From Pigoraptor vietnamica (taxonomy: Eukaryota; Opisthokonta; Filasterea): 34,452 bases of DNA. Positions within the stretch are counted from its first letter, which is position 1; each line of letters begins with the position of its first letter. Below the pieces are notes generated by a model. That model was not told the origin of the DNA. It did no database searches and was given only the letters and a program-made list of their open reading frames with translations. The translations under genes were made by a program, and so were the position numbers. The stretch lies in contig CALSCQ010002539.1 of assembly GCA_943704525.1 (NCBI GenBank), forward strand, positions 1-34,452, given 5' to 3'. Below, piece after piece: positions 1 through 11,439 of this stretch.

Positions 1-96
<96 letters not shown>

Positions 97-133
97 GTGT
101 GTGTGTGTGTGTATGTATGTGTGTGTGTGTGTG
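1..133. repeat. (GT)n microsatellite in an intron
   Basis: Almost pure GT dinucleotide tract with a few interruptions (GC near 92, TATGTATG near 112-119). It lies upstream of the acceptor at 209-211, so it is inside an intron of the GST gene, with GT on the sense strand. The window starts within the tract, so its full length is unknown. Confidence 0.97.
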
Positions 134-211
134 TGGCACGCATTGCTGGCCCAACCTGCAGTCTTCATTGTACATTGTAGCGCTCACTTTTTCTGTGCCC
201 GTCTTGCGCAG

Positions 212-989
212 AGTCGCGCGCCATCGTGCATTACATCGACAGCAAGTACAAGGGGCGTGGCACTAACCTCACGCACGTGGAGGACCCTCAGAAGTTTGCG
301 CTTGTCGAGCAGTGGCTCAATGTCGAGCTCTCTCATTACAACCCCTACGCCTCCGAAATCGTCTACGAGGTGGGTTAAGTGTCAAACGCCTGTGGCACGT
401 GCGCAACTCGTATGCACACGCACACACACACACGCGCGCGAGCACGCGCGCACTGTTATCGTACCAAATTCGGACGCATGCATGCACGCACGCACGTGCA
501 ACTGCCCAATCACTGTCAGCGAAGCTGAACGCACTCGCACACTTATTCTCGCACTCCTCCAAATTCCAGCTTGTCTTCAAGCCGATGAAGCAGCCCGGCG
601 CAAAGGCCGACGGGGACAAGGTGAAGGCCCTTCGCGCCAAGTTGGAGGCTGCGCTCGACGTGTACGAGAAGCACCTTGCGAAGGGGAACGAGTACCTGGC
701 CAACAACGAGGTGCGTGACTTCACTGTCTGCGTGTTACGAGCCAATTCTGCCTGTCACGTGCGCTCAGTGTTTCAGACCGTCGCACAGCATGCGGCTAAT
801 TTCACCAACACTGACACAAAACCCTCTCTCCCACTGCAGTTCAGCCTCGCCGACCTCGCACACATTTCCTACGGCGTCCTTCTGGAGGCGTCGGACAATG
901 GTGACCTGTTTGAGAGCCGTCCGCACGTCAAGGCGTGGTGGAAGCGCATAACTGCGCGCCCTTCGTGGAAGAAGGTTTCGGCCGCATAA
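212..989 (+). CDS. Phi-class glutathione S-transferase, 3' part
   Basis: Conjugates glutathione to electrophiles in the cytosol (family knowledge). Exons are 212-369, 570-710 and 840-989 (stop TAA); donors are GTGGGT and GTGCGT, acceptors CAG, and phases agree. The first visible residues, (E)SRAIVHYID, are the end of the thioredoxin-like domain with its glutathione-contacting Glu-Ser pair. The rest is the helical C-terminal domain: a phi-like NPYASEIVYE segment, the N-capping box SLAD in FSLADLAHI, and the closing helix RPHVKAWWKRITARPSW. About 150 residues are visible; GSTs of this class are about 210. The first exon or exons, with the catalytic Ser, lie before the window. The class is assigned from the spacing of these motifs, and a related class is possible. 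Confidence 0.9.
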
Positions 990-1410
990 GCACACACTCA
1001 CGCGCGTTTCCGTGTCACGGCACAAGCGGACGGTGCGGCACTGGTTGTCGGCGCCTGTTGCGCTTACTTTTCACTGTGCATAGCTGGGGCTCGCTAACTG
1101 GTGTAAATGAAATTTTGGCCGGATGAACGCGTGCCGGACTGGCAGAGTGCCTCAGTGTAGCCATCCGAAGCTTCGCTGGCTTGCCTGGCACAGTCGCCGG
1201 CACAGCCTACTCGACGCCTCTGAGGTCTATGGGGGCAGGATCACTCCAGTTCGCCCGCAGGGGCCTCACACGCGCGGTGAGTCTCATCCGGCTTGAGTAA
1301 CATGACGACAGTTGTCTGGACAGGGCACGTGTGGGCGCGCCACCACACAGTGGCCAAGAAAAGCATTTCTCATTCCGGCATGCATGCGCACCCCACCCAC
1401 AACGTTGAGA
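990..1410. other. Intergenic spacer, GST to PPR gene
   Basis: 421 bases between two genes on the same strand. It should hold the GST 3' UTR and the promoter and 5' leader of the PPR gene. No repeat, RNA gene or convincing coding exon was seen. Confidence 0.6.
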
Positions 1411-4400
1411 ATGTGGCGCACTGCAGCCGCTGCTGCGGTGCGGGCGGGTCTCCGCGGCGCGCGTGTGCCAGCATGGTCACGTGCCGTGGCGGTCCCCTCG
1501 TGGCCAGCGCGAGGCATCATCACCGACTCGCAGCAAAACGCCACGCGCATTCTACGCCAACTCGCGCGCGAACGCCACACCTTTGACGACCTGCGCGGGC
1601 CGATGGAGGCGCTGCTCGAAGAGAGCGACCGCGCGGATGGCGCCTTTTCGAACACGGCGTTCTGCAACGAGCTCCTGGAGCGGTTCGCTCGCTGCCACGA
1701 CAGCCGCTCGGCGCTCTCTCTCGTCAAGTGGATGACAGAGACGCCCGACGTTGTCCGCCCCGACGACGACTCGTACGTGCGCATGCTGGAGGCGATGCGC
1801 ACCGCACCTCGACCCTCCATCGGCCGCGCAATCTTGGACGCTGTCGAGGCTCGCCACAAGCACAGGAGGGCGTCGCCCGAGCTGTACGCGCGCGTGGTGT
1901 CCCTCCACGCGCACGCACTCGACGAGAACGGCGCGTTCGATATGATCAAACGCATGGTCGACGCAAACGTGCGGCTGATGCCCTACGGCATCATCTCGCT
2001 CATCCGTATGCGCAAGCGGCAGCGCGCGGCAGCCGTCACGGGGTCCGTCAGCACTGCCGAGTGGCTTTCGGACGGCGTAACGGCCGAAGACATCGACTAT
2101 GCCGAGAGTGACATCGCGGCCGAGTTTCATGCGATGTCGACGGCGGAGAGGGAAGAAGCGCCGGCGCGCGCGGAGGCGAACGATGGAAATGCGATTGTGC
2201 AGGAGGACGTGGCATCGGCGGCGGCGTCCGCGCTGCTCGACTCGATCTTGGCGCGCTGCCTCGCGGAAGAGACGGCGTCCCGCGCGGCAGAGGCGTCGCT
2301 AACTGCGGTACCCACGGAGGCGGCCATGGGGGACGATCTCGAATGGCTCATGGGCCGACTGAGGGACGCAGGGGCACTCGCGCACCCGATCACGTACCGC
2401 GCGATTATTGTTGCGCTGTCGGCGGAGCGCAACGGGGCGGGCGCACAGCAAGTGTACGACGAGGCCGTGCGCACATTTGGGCGGCGCGAGGCGAACGCGG
2501 ACGGCATGCTTGCGTCGGCGCTCGCGACGTCGGGCTATTCGGTGCGCGCGCTCGACCTCCTGCGTCAGGCGCTGGCGGAGGGGCAGCCGGTGTCGTACGC
2601 CTCGTTCACGACGGTGGCCCGCGCGATGCGGCGAGAGGGCCGCAAGAAGGACCTCGAGGGCCTGGTCGTGGCCGCCTTCCAGGGCCTGCGCGATGGGAGC
2701 GTGGGGACGCCCGTCGTGCGGCGTTTGGCAATCGAGCTGCTGCACTCGCTGCGCAACTCGGGGGACGTGGCCTTCGCCGAGAAGATTGTCGAAGCGACGG
2801 CAGCGGCCGGCATCGCGCCCAGCAGGCAGATGTACGAAGCGCTCGCAGAGGTGCACGGGTGGCAGGGGGGCCCGAAGGCCGTGCGGGAGGTCATGCGGCG
2901 CATGGAGGCCGCCGGCGTCGCACCCACCAGCGACACGTACCTCGTCCTGTTGCATGCCGTCGGGTGGAAGGGGCTCGGCGCCAGCGGCGTCTCGCGCGTC
3001 TTTCAGCTGATGGACGAGGCAAAAGTCCCGCGCGTGCCAAAGACGTACCAGTTCGCGATGTTGGCGGTCGCCTCCGCGGGCGACGATGCCGGGATAGAGG
3101 GGATTGTGCGCGGGGCGCTGGCTGCGGGGATGCCGGTGGGCGACGGCGACCGCGTGCACGCGCTTATCCGGTCGGCCGTGACCCGCGGGGACGTCGCGCG
3201 CGTGCGGCAGCTGATTGTGGACGAACTGCCGAAAGTCGGCCTGAAGTCGGCCCATGTGACACAGTGGGTCGCTGTGCGTCGTTTGCTATTGCGCGCGCGC
3301 TTTGCAAGCACTTTCGTGCGAAATGTGCAGAGAAAACTGCGCACGTATATTTCTGCATCGCAACGCGCGCATGTGCTCTGTCGCGCGCGCGCGCATGGTT
3401 CTGCACGCCGACATGCACTCGCGTTCGCTTATTGTAGCAATTGCCGCCAATACGCGCCCGGGTGTGACCGAGCCTCTCCCTTCGCAGAATTGTTTGCCGC
3501 ATGATTGCGGAGACGGCCTCGCAGGCGACGGCGCAGAACCAGCACTCCGCGCTCGAGCAGGCCGTCACGTGGGTGAACGTCGCTGCGAGTCAAGGAGCGC
3601 CGCCGTCGAAGGAGTCGCTGCAGTTGCTGTTGCGCGCCTTTGCGCCCTGCGTGTGTTCGGCGTCGACGGCGAAGTTCACCAAGTACCGCGACGTCGACGT
3701 TGTTCTCAAGTTTGTCGAAGCGATGGGCACGGGCGATGAGGCTCGCCGCGCGATGTCGGCGCCTCTCTCGAACACCATGCACTCGCTGCTGCAGGCGGGG
3801 CAGACGGATGCCCTTCGCAGGATAGAGGAAGCCGTGACTGCGGCGGGCGTGCTGCCCACACGACTCTTCGTCGAAGCGGCCCTGTCCAAGCGCTTTGCCG
3901 CCGCAACCGAGCACGCGTCGCGCGGCACCGTGAGCACGGAAGAGGGGCAGCGCAACACGGAGGATCTGATCACCAGCCTCTCGCACTACCGCAATGTCCT
4001 TGGCGATCGCTTCGCCAGCGCGCTTCCCTCCACGGCAAAGTGGTCGCATATCATGGCGGAGCTCGAACGTCTTCGACCGCCGCGGTCCGCTTTCATGCGT
4101 CTGGCCGAGCTGGCCCCTGTCTCCAGAGAGCGGAAGGAGGCCGTGTATTACGCACGGCACCTCTTGCGTGCGGCGTGTCGGACGCACGGCTTCGATGTGG
4201 GCCGCGCTCTACTCGACAGGCTGCGCGAGCGCGGGCTGGCCTTCAAGCCGGGCCTCCTCGTGCCGCTTGCCGTCGCTTCGTCGACCGTGGCCCAAGCGGA
4301 GGATGTCTTCTCGCTCCTCCTGGAATCGCGGTCGGTGTACCGTCCCCTTGATGTCGACGACCCCCTCTACGACGCCGCCGGCACGGCCGAAACGACTGTC

Positions 4401-5151
4401 GTAGACGAGCGCAGCGATCTCATCGTTGCGTCGCTCAGTCACGTGGCGCGGAACTTGAGGGACGAGGGGTTCGCCGAGCGGCTTGTCGTGCTGATCCGGG
4501 AAGACCGTCTGTCGGTGGACGTGCGCCCGGCGTCTTCGCTCGTGAGCGCCCTCAAGTACTCGAGCAGCGCGCACCACGCCGGCACCATCATGGACGTCGT
4601 CAACGCCACGCGCAATCCCGACCCCACATTCGCCAAGGTAGTCTTCGGCGCATTCAAGCACTTTCGGCGGCCGGATCTCACCGTGAAGGCGTGCCAGTAC
4701 TTCATGGACCGGAACGTCGCGCTCGCGTCCAACGAATACCTCGCGGCGTCGGAGGCGGCGATGCGTCTCATGCCGCCGTTCAACGAGCGCGAGCAGAAGG
4801 GCGCGGGCGAGTACCTCCACGCCGTCATGCTCTACGACTCCACGGTGAGAAACAACGTCGAGTTGATGCACCCGCTCGTCGCGGCCAACGCCGTTACTGC
4901 GCTCGCGCGGTCCGGCGCCGTCCAGGAAGCCCACAATCTCTATCACAAGGCCCTGAAGGCCGAGGAGAGGGCGCTCGTGCAGCCGCCGGCGGTGCAGGCG
5001 ATTTCCAGGGTCGGTGTGCGTATGTAACGACCGAACACTCGTACTCGGGCGTGCGCTGAGGACACAACGGCGACTCCTTCGCTCTGCAGTCGACTAATGA
5101 CATGCTCAGGGCCTGTTTTCGCTGGTCGCACCATTACAAGCCATCGCTTAA
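1411..5151 (+). CDS. Pentatricopeptide-repeat (PPR) protein, probably organellar
   Basis: PPR proteins bind organellar RNA and act in its processing, stability or translation (family knowledge). Exons are 1411-3263, 3488-5009 and 5110-5151 (stop TAA), giving 1138 residues. The donor at 3264 (GTGGGT, phase 2) joins the CAG acceptor at 3485-3487 in frame. The last intron (5010-5109, donor GTCGGT) has a CTAAT branch-like site, and its 3' exon adds only 13 residues. The ATG at 1411 is chosen because it starts an Arg/Ala-rich, acid-free leader (MWRTAAAAAVRAGLRGARV), a good mitochondrial presequence; an in-frame ATG lies at 1384. Helical hairpins are clear near residues 80-200, 325-430 and 470-555, for example DTYLVLLHAVGWKG followed by VFQLMDEAKVPRVPKTY. 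A degenerate acidic linker lies near 230-300. No DYW, SMR or nuclease domain is visible. The exact RNA target cannot be inferred. Confidence 0.86.
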
Positions 5152-5302
5152 TGTCCGTCCCTCCCATACTTTCGCCGCTGTCCACACCGCACTGCACAGT
5201 ACAGTAGACGGAATAGATTGCAGGAAGGTGCAAACAAGCCGCGCACTTTATAGGCACGGCCTCTCTCCATCGCCCAATCCCTCGAACTCCCGCGCCACAC
5301 TG

Positions 5303-8300
5303 CTACTCTTCGCTGTGTTGCGTCTTGTCGTTGAAAACGGACCAGTCGTAGAGGGGATCAGACGGCGCACATGCGACCCCTTGGCGCTGCGGCGTGACGC
5401 CGGACACCACCGCCTGCTCGTACGTTGGCGGCTGCGCGTAACCTGTCTGGACAGAGGGCCACCCGCCGACGAGATCGGCGGCCTCTTGCTCGCTGTCTGC
5501 CTTTTCTCGCGCGTGCGTCGTGCGCTGGGGGTCGTCTCTCACGGCGAGGGCGCTGTCGAACACGGCGCGTGCGGTGCCGTGACGGATGGCCACGCGCAGA
5601 CCCGCCCGGCTGACGTTCATGTACGCGCTTCCAATGTTCCCAGCGCTGTCTAGGGCAAGCTCTGCAGCGCGGCCGGCATCCTCGCCGTACACGTGACCCA
5701 CCACGTCCGAAAGCGTCGCCGAGAGTTCGCCCGCCAGACGCTTGGCAGACGCCTCAAGGCCGGCGTAGACGACGACCGCTCCGCGCGCGCCTGTGCCGAG
5801 CACGCTCATCGCACCCTGCGACGAGTCGCCGTCCAGCCGACGCGCAGCGGCCGCAACGATGGGCGCAGACACCGCACGAATGATGGCGCTCGCCGCCGTG
5901 TGCACAGCCTGCGCAACGCGTGCAGACACGTACGTCGCCTTGCCTGCGATGGAGATCATAATGTCTTAGAATGTGAGTCGCGTGTGCGACGGCCGTGCAC
6001 GCAGATTCCCAAGTCGTGTAAGCAGAGTGCACCCACTCGTGACATCCTTGACCGTCCTGAGGCGATTTTCCATCGCGGGCGAGACGTCCGCCTTGCCGAG
6101 AGGGGCCACGCGCGCCTTGAGCATGTGGCCGCCCCTGCGAATGGCCTCTGCGGCCGACTCGGTGCCTGCGCGCGCCACCCCGGATGGTCACGTGCATCGC
6201 ACAGCAAACAGCAAATTCGCACGAGCACGGCAAGCGTTTCGTTGCGCAAAGGAGAGGCTCAATTTGACTGCGCACGTCATAACGCACCACGAGCCACGTT
6301 GAGGGAGAGCCACTCGCTGGCCGTCTCAAGCCCCTGCGCGCAATTCAGTCCATCAGATGCCAGAGGCAGTGGCACAGACACACGCGCGCATCACCCCAGA
6401 TACCCACGCACACGCACACAGGCGCACACAGTAGAGAGGATCATTCCGTTGGATAACACTCCGCAGACAAGCAAACGCACGCCAGCGCAAGCGCACCTGC
6501 GACATTCTGTCCGACACACTCGGCCTGCGCACAGACGCCTCGCGTTTGAGGGCGTCTGCGAAGCCGTCGCACGCGGCGGGGTCGCCGAACGCGAGCAGAT
6601 AACGGAGCGTCTGCTTTCCCACGAGTGCCGTGATCTGCAGCCCGCCCGCGCTCGTGCGGTCGATCGCGGTCACGTGAGGCAGGGCGACGATCGTTGGGCC
6701 CATGACCAGCCACGCAGAGTACACGCGGTCCACGAGGCTCACGTCGCCCTGTCGTGCGTGCGTGTGGCATGCATTAGTCGCCACTGAGTCCCCTCTAATT
6801 TCAAATTGCGTAGAGCTTGACGCGCACGAGGCACACGCAGGTGCATGCGCTCTTACACAAAAACACGCGCTGCCGACTGCGAGACACGCGCGGCAGCCGA
6901 CGCCACGAGCCCTACCCGATGTATGGTCTCGGTCGTGTTGCCTTCCGACACACGGAAGCACGTGACCGGCCCCACAGTGGCGATTACGCGCTCTTCCGCG
7001 CCAAAACTCGTCCAGTCGCCCGCGCGGTACGACAGCGCGGCATCGCGTGCAAGGGACGACGCGACCGTCGCCGACGTAACAAGCGCGGTCGCCGCACGAC
7101 GGCTCATTTCGAACGCAGTCGCCGCAGTGGCGGACAGCGTGCTCGGCTGTTGCGCAGCGGCCTAAGTGTGCGTGCATTCCCGAGTAAGTACACGATACCA
7201 GCACACAATACCATGTCATACAGAGGACGAAAGAATGGCCACACAAAACCATGTCGATGGCGCGAAACGCAAGTCACACAATACCATGTCACACCAAACA
7301 GAAGAAACGAAAGAGGCTTTCTCAAACAGGGCGCGCAATGCATGTCTCACTGGGAAGGCGAGTTTGCAACTAACTAAGAAGTGCGCTGCACCAACTGACC
7401 TCATGCTGCTCAGCGGCGGATGCGGCTGCGGCTGCGACGCCCTCTTCGAGCACGACCCACTCCTCGTCGACGTCCGCGGAGAGGCGAATGTCCGCGTATG
7501 TGCAGAGAATGCTGCGGAACGCAAGCAAGGCGGACTATAAGGACATGCGGACTCAAAGTACAAGAACAGTGTGTGTGTTGCGCTGCTGGCACAGAATTGG
7601 GCAGGCACGAGGGGTGACGCCAACCACCTGCGCCACGCACGCAACAGCCCAACAACAACAACCCTGCGAGGGGACGCATTCCACGCACTTCTCGAACAGG
7701 TCGACCTCGGCGTCCGGCACCGAGAACGAGAAGATGAGGCTAGTTGCATGTGCCGCAATCGCCGCGCGCGCATGCTCCGCCCCGTCGCCCTCGTCCGCGC
7801 TCTGCTCGTCGGTCTCGATGGTGGCTGCGTCCGGGAACACGTAGAAGCGGTACTTGTGGCGCAGGACGGGCGTGCGGCCGGGTACAAGGGGATACGTCCA
7901 CTGCCCGCACCGCACAAACGCCTGCGGGCTGTCGGGGTCGGCCACGGGGCGCCCGTCGCTGCCGATCAGGCGGTACACCTGCGCACGCGGGTTGGAGTAA
8001 GGGGCGCCTGTTGTGTGCTTTCGCGATACGGATGCACAGCATGTCCGTGCGACCACCGACAACAAGCAATATTCACACACATCACGGCAAGTCACGCACA
8101 CAGCAAACCAGACTGTCACACGCAGTACTTCGAGAGGCCCACCTGGAGCGACTGATCGCCAAACGCAAGCTCAAATCCGCCGTCGCCCGTGCGATAACCG
8201 CTCACACCTGCGACACATATCGCCACGCTCAGCAAACTATGGGCCACAAGCATATAGAGCCACGACAGGCCCAATGGCGCCACACCTTCATCCACGTCCA

Positions 8301-8367
8301 GAATGACGTCCACGACGCACGTGCCGTCCCGATCGCCCTCGGCACCGACGCCCTGCACAAACGCCAT
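5303..8367 (-). CDS. Spartin/ERD7-like senescence-domain protein
   Basis: Family members (animal spartin, plant ERD7) associate with lipid droplets and membranes through the senescence domain. Exons, from the 5' end: 8367-8286, 8207-8122, 7978-7689, 7511-7400, 7146-6916, 6748-6497, 6333-6288, 6165-6037 and 5943-5303. They total 1869 nt (622 residues, stop TAG), and all eight junction phases agree. The region near residues 57-190 resembles the domain before the senescence region (QWTYPLVPG, RFYVFPD, LIFSFSVPD). Residues about 350-560 are the senescence domain: ETASEWLSLNVAR, then GTESAAEAIRRGG across two junctions, then Ala-rich amphipathic helices. A PPTY motif of PPxY type sits in the C-terminal tail (GYAQPPTYEQ). 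No N-terminal MIT domain as in animal spartin is seen. About 160 residues between the two conserved parts (exons 5-6) include a possible PH-like fold. The gene is convergent with the PPR gene, about 150 bases away. Confidence 0.86.
7203..7292. repeat. Degenerate short tandem repeat inside an intron
   Basis: Three copies of a motif close to ACACAATACCATGTCA start at 7203, 7241 and 7276; the middle copy reads ACACAAAACCATGTCG. Spacings are 38 and 35 bases, and the spacers share a GACGAAAG-like stretch. They lie in intron 4 of the spartin-like gene (7147-7399). This looks like an old tandem repeat of about 36 bases. Any function is unknown. Confidence 0.7.
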
Positions 8368-8541
8368 GTTCCAATGAACCGCCCTTGGAGCGCACTCTTT
8401 GACAGTCCGCAGACAAAGTGTGTGCGGATTTCCTTCGCTCGTGCAATCGTCAGTGGTATAGGGGTCGCTTCGAACACAGCACACGCGCACGTCTCTCTCG
8501 CAAAAAGAACAGTGAGCTCTCTAGTACGCTGTGAAACGGCG

Positions 8542-8581
<40 letters not shown>

Positions 8582-8704
8582 TGAAGTGGTGAATGGGCAC
8601 AGCAAATCGTTCACTCGTTGCCTCGTTTGCGAGTTACCGACTCACTCACGTCATCACTTTTTTCGATGCCAAAAATAGATCATCCCTTTGTTTCATTTCA
8701 TCCC
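8368..8704. other. Spacer with (TG)n tract upstream of the spartin-like gene
   Basis: 337 bases between the stop of the C2-VASt gene and the start of the spartin-like gene, both on the minus strand. It must contain the spartin-like promoter and leader. A TG tract of about 36 bases lies at 8544-8579 on the plus strand. No coding exon or RNA gene was seen. Confidence 0.65.
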
Positions 8705-11408
8705 TCACTGGTGCTCGCTGGGCTGCGTGTACGCTTCCGCGTGCGTGTGCGCTTGTGCTGCCGCCGCCGTGCAGGCGTCTCGCACGCGAAGGAGCTCGCG
8801 CTCGACGCGGCCGAGGCGGAAGTACAAAAGGATGTAGGCAATCTAGGGAAATAAACGCGCGACAGTGAGCCCATTTACACGACTACACACACACACACAC
8901 AACACCAAAATACACACAAGCACAGTCCAGCGCAGCCAACGCACACAGGCTTGCTCACCAGCAGCACGAGGACGAGAGCCGACAGCGCAAGGACAACGAT
9001 CGACGGCCCGGCCTTCGCTTCCCCGGCAGCCGCAACCGCTCCCACCGGTGCCGCCGTTACCGCCGCGGCCGCTGCGGGCGCGCCCTCGGGCTCCTTCGCG
9101 CCCAAGCACTTGCGCAGCACCGACATCCACAACTTGTAGTTGTCGCGGACGCCTTCCACCGATTTTGTCTTGATCATGCCTGCAGTCGACGGGACTAAGT
9201 GAGAAACTGACCGCTTGTCGTATGTCAGCCAGGCACCACGGCGTGCGAGTACAGCGCACACACGCACCCTTGACAAACGTCGACTTTGTGAACCGCACTT
9301 CGTACGAAATCCTGAGGCGCGCGCTCGTGGCCGATTCCTGTGTGATGCAGTAGCGCAGCTGCGAGTAGAAGCAATCGCCGTAGGGCACCTTGGGCGTGCT
9401 GTTGTGGATCTCCACGATAAGGCGCCTGCGGGTGCCAGTGTGAGCCATGTGCAAACTCGCCACGAGAAATGTCTTCTCTTCCTTCACTAGCCACCAAGCG
9501 CAATGCGGCTAATACACTCACTTTGGCTCGTCAATCTTCATCGACTGCTCCTCGATCGAGTGCGCTGTCTTGGGGCCTGCGTGCGCACGAATTATCAGCC
9601 GAGCACGGCGACAGCAGGGACCACTGACACCAACAACAAGGCGAAAAAACACGGCCTCTGACAAACAACACGACAACAGGCAGCAACTCGCGGCACCCAC
9701 CGAGCGGATTCGGCGGCAGAGGCATCGTGTAGCTGAGCGTGCGCTTTTTGAACGATGTCGCCGGATCAACAGCCCACGCGCCTTGCTCGACATCTGCGCG
9801 GCGAGAACGGCGCCCGCGAGTGAGCGACTCGACACGAATTAGTGGTTGATAGCACATCAAAGACATTCTCGTCGCAAGTTCGTAAGATCGCCCGACACCC
9901 ACCACACACGCAGACGCGCACACAGCAAAAGGGCACACAAACAAACACACCACACACACGCACCTGTGATGCCCTTGGCGCTCCTGAACTGCGTGACAAA
10001 TTCGCTGTCGGCGTTGTCGAATATAATCCCCCGCAGCTTGGCGTAAGGCACCGGACACACTTCGTTCACAAGCTCGACCTCGTAGTGAGCGTCGCACCCG
10101 CACGACACGGGCTCGCCGTCCGCGCCACCGCCGCCACTCGCACTCGCAGTCGGCGAAAGCGGTGGGATTTCCGCCAGCGACGACTTGGACGACAGTGTCC
10201 CGATGCTCTCCGGGTGCACTACGTAATCGGGCAGGTCCTCAACCTTCACGACTGCAGGGGGAGACAGAGGAAGGGGGAGGGAGTAAGGGATCCGGACTAT
10301 TCTGAGCGTTTCAGTGTCGCAGGGCGTGATAATGCGAACAGCAGGTGCTTGCAATGGGAGTGTTGGCAACGCAACGGCGCGGCACCCACTTTCATCGTCG
10401 TCGAGCGCGACCCACTCTTCGTCGTTCGACCTAAGCAGGCCCATTCGAAGGCATATCTCGCCCTGGCCGACAGAGAAGGGCGACCGCCGGTCCAGCGAAT
10501 ACCACTGCGCCTCCGTCAGCTGCACGTAGTCGTACTGCGGCAGAGCAGCAAAAACAGGCGAATGAGCCCAACCTTTTCCAACGACAGTCAAGACGAGCAT
10601 GCAACACAACGAGCACGATACGTTGCGCGCGCACACACACAACGAACCTTGTTGGCGGGCGGTGAGCCGCCATCTTGCGACTCGAGAAGAGAGGTCACCG
10701 ACGACTTCGTCCGCTTGCGCTCGTTTGTGCGCGGGACGTTTGCGAGGGAGATGCGCGTAATTCCGATCGACCGATCGCGCACCTGTGCCCCATCAGACGC
10801 CGTCAGTGCATTGGAAAAAATTCAGCGTGCACAAGTGACCAGCCGGAATCGAACCCGCGAGCAGCCAACTTCAATTCCCGCACGACGTGCCTTGATGTTC
10901 ATCGGGCCGGACGTCTCGTGCTTGACGACCACCTTGAAATCGTCCGCGAGGGGGTCGTCCACGGAACTGCGGCGACAACAGCGCGCTTAGACAACGCCCG
11001 CGACACAATTAAGCGGCAAACAACCGCCTCTGCTCCTAACCCGTGAGACATAGTCACGTTTTCAATAAATAAATAAAAAACAATCGGATGACCGCAACGC
11101 CGCCTCCCTTCGCCACGGCGGCAACTCACAACGACCGCTCGCCGCATCATCACCCACAGCATGAAGTCCTGGTTGAACGTAGGGTTGGGGTCATGGTCCA
11201 CAGAGACCGAGCGCGCCTTGGCACGGTCTGTTGTGAGCAGGCAGTATATCTTGCCGTCCTGCAGCCGCTTGAGCGAGCGGGCGTTGATGACTGCGCGCGC
11301 ACGGCCGTTTCAAAAATGTGCGAAGATAGGGACATTGGGGCGAGTACTCGCACCCGCACACATGTACGCGCACACACGCGCAGACATACACGCACACACA
11401 GACACACT

Positions 11409-11439
<31 letters not shown>

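Noticed and set aside
2127-3255. Long antisense and alternate-frame open stretches over the PPR gene
   Set aside because: GC-rich coding DNA leaves antisense frames open; their products are Arg/Ala/His-rich and show no domain, whereas the sense frame shows PPR hairpins.
10845-10855. tRNA B-box-like GGTTCGATTCC on the minus strand; similar GTTCGATTC motifs at 16454-16466 and 32229-32241
   Set aside because: No matching A-box, acceptor stem or cloverleaf could be drawn, and the latter two lie in coding sequence.
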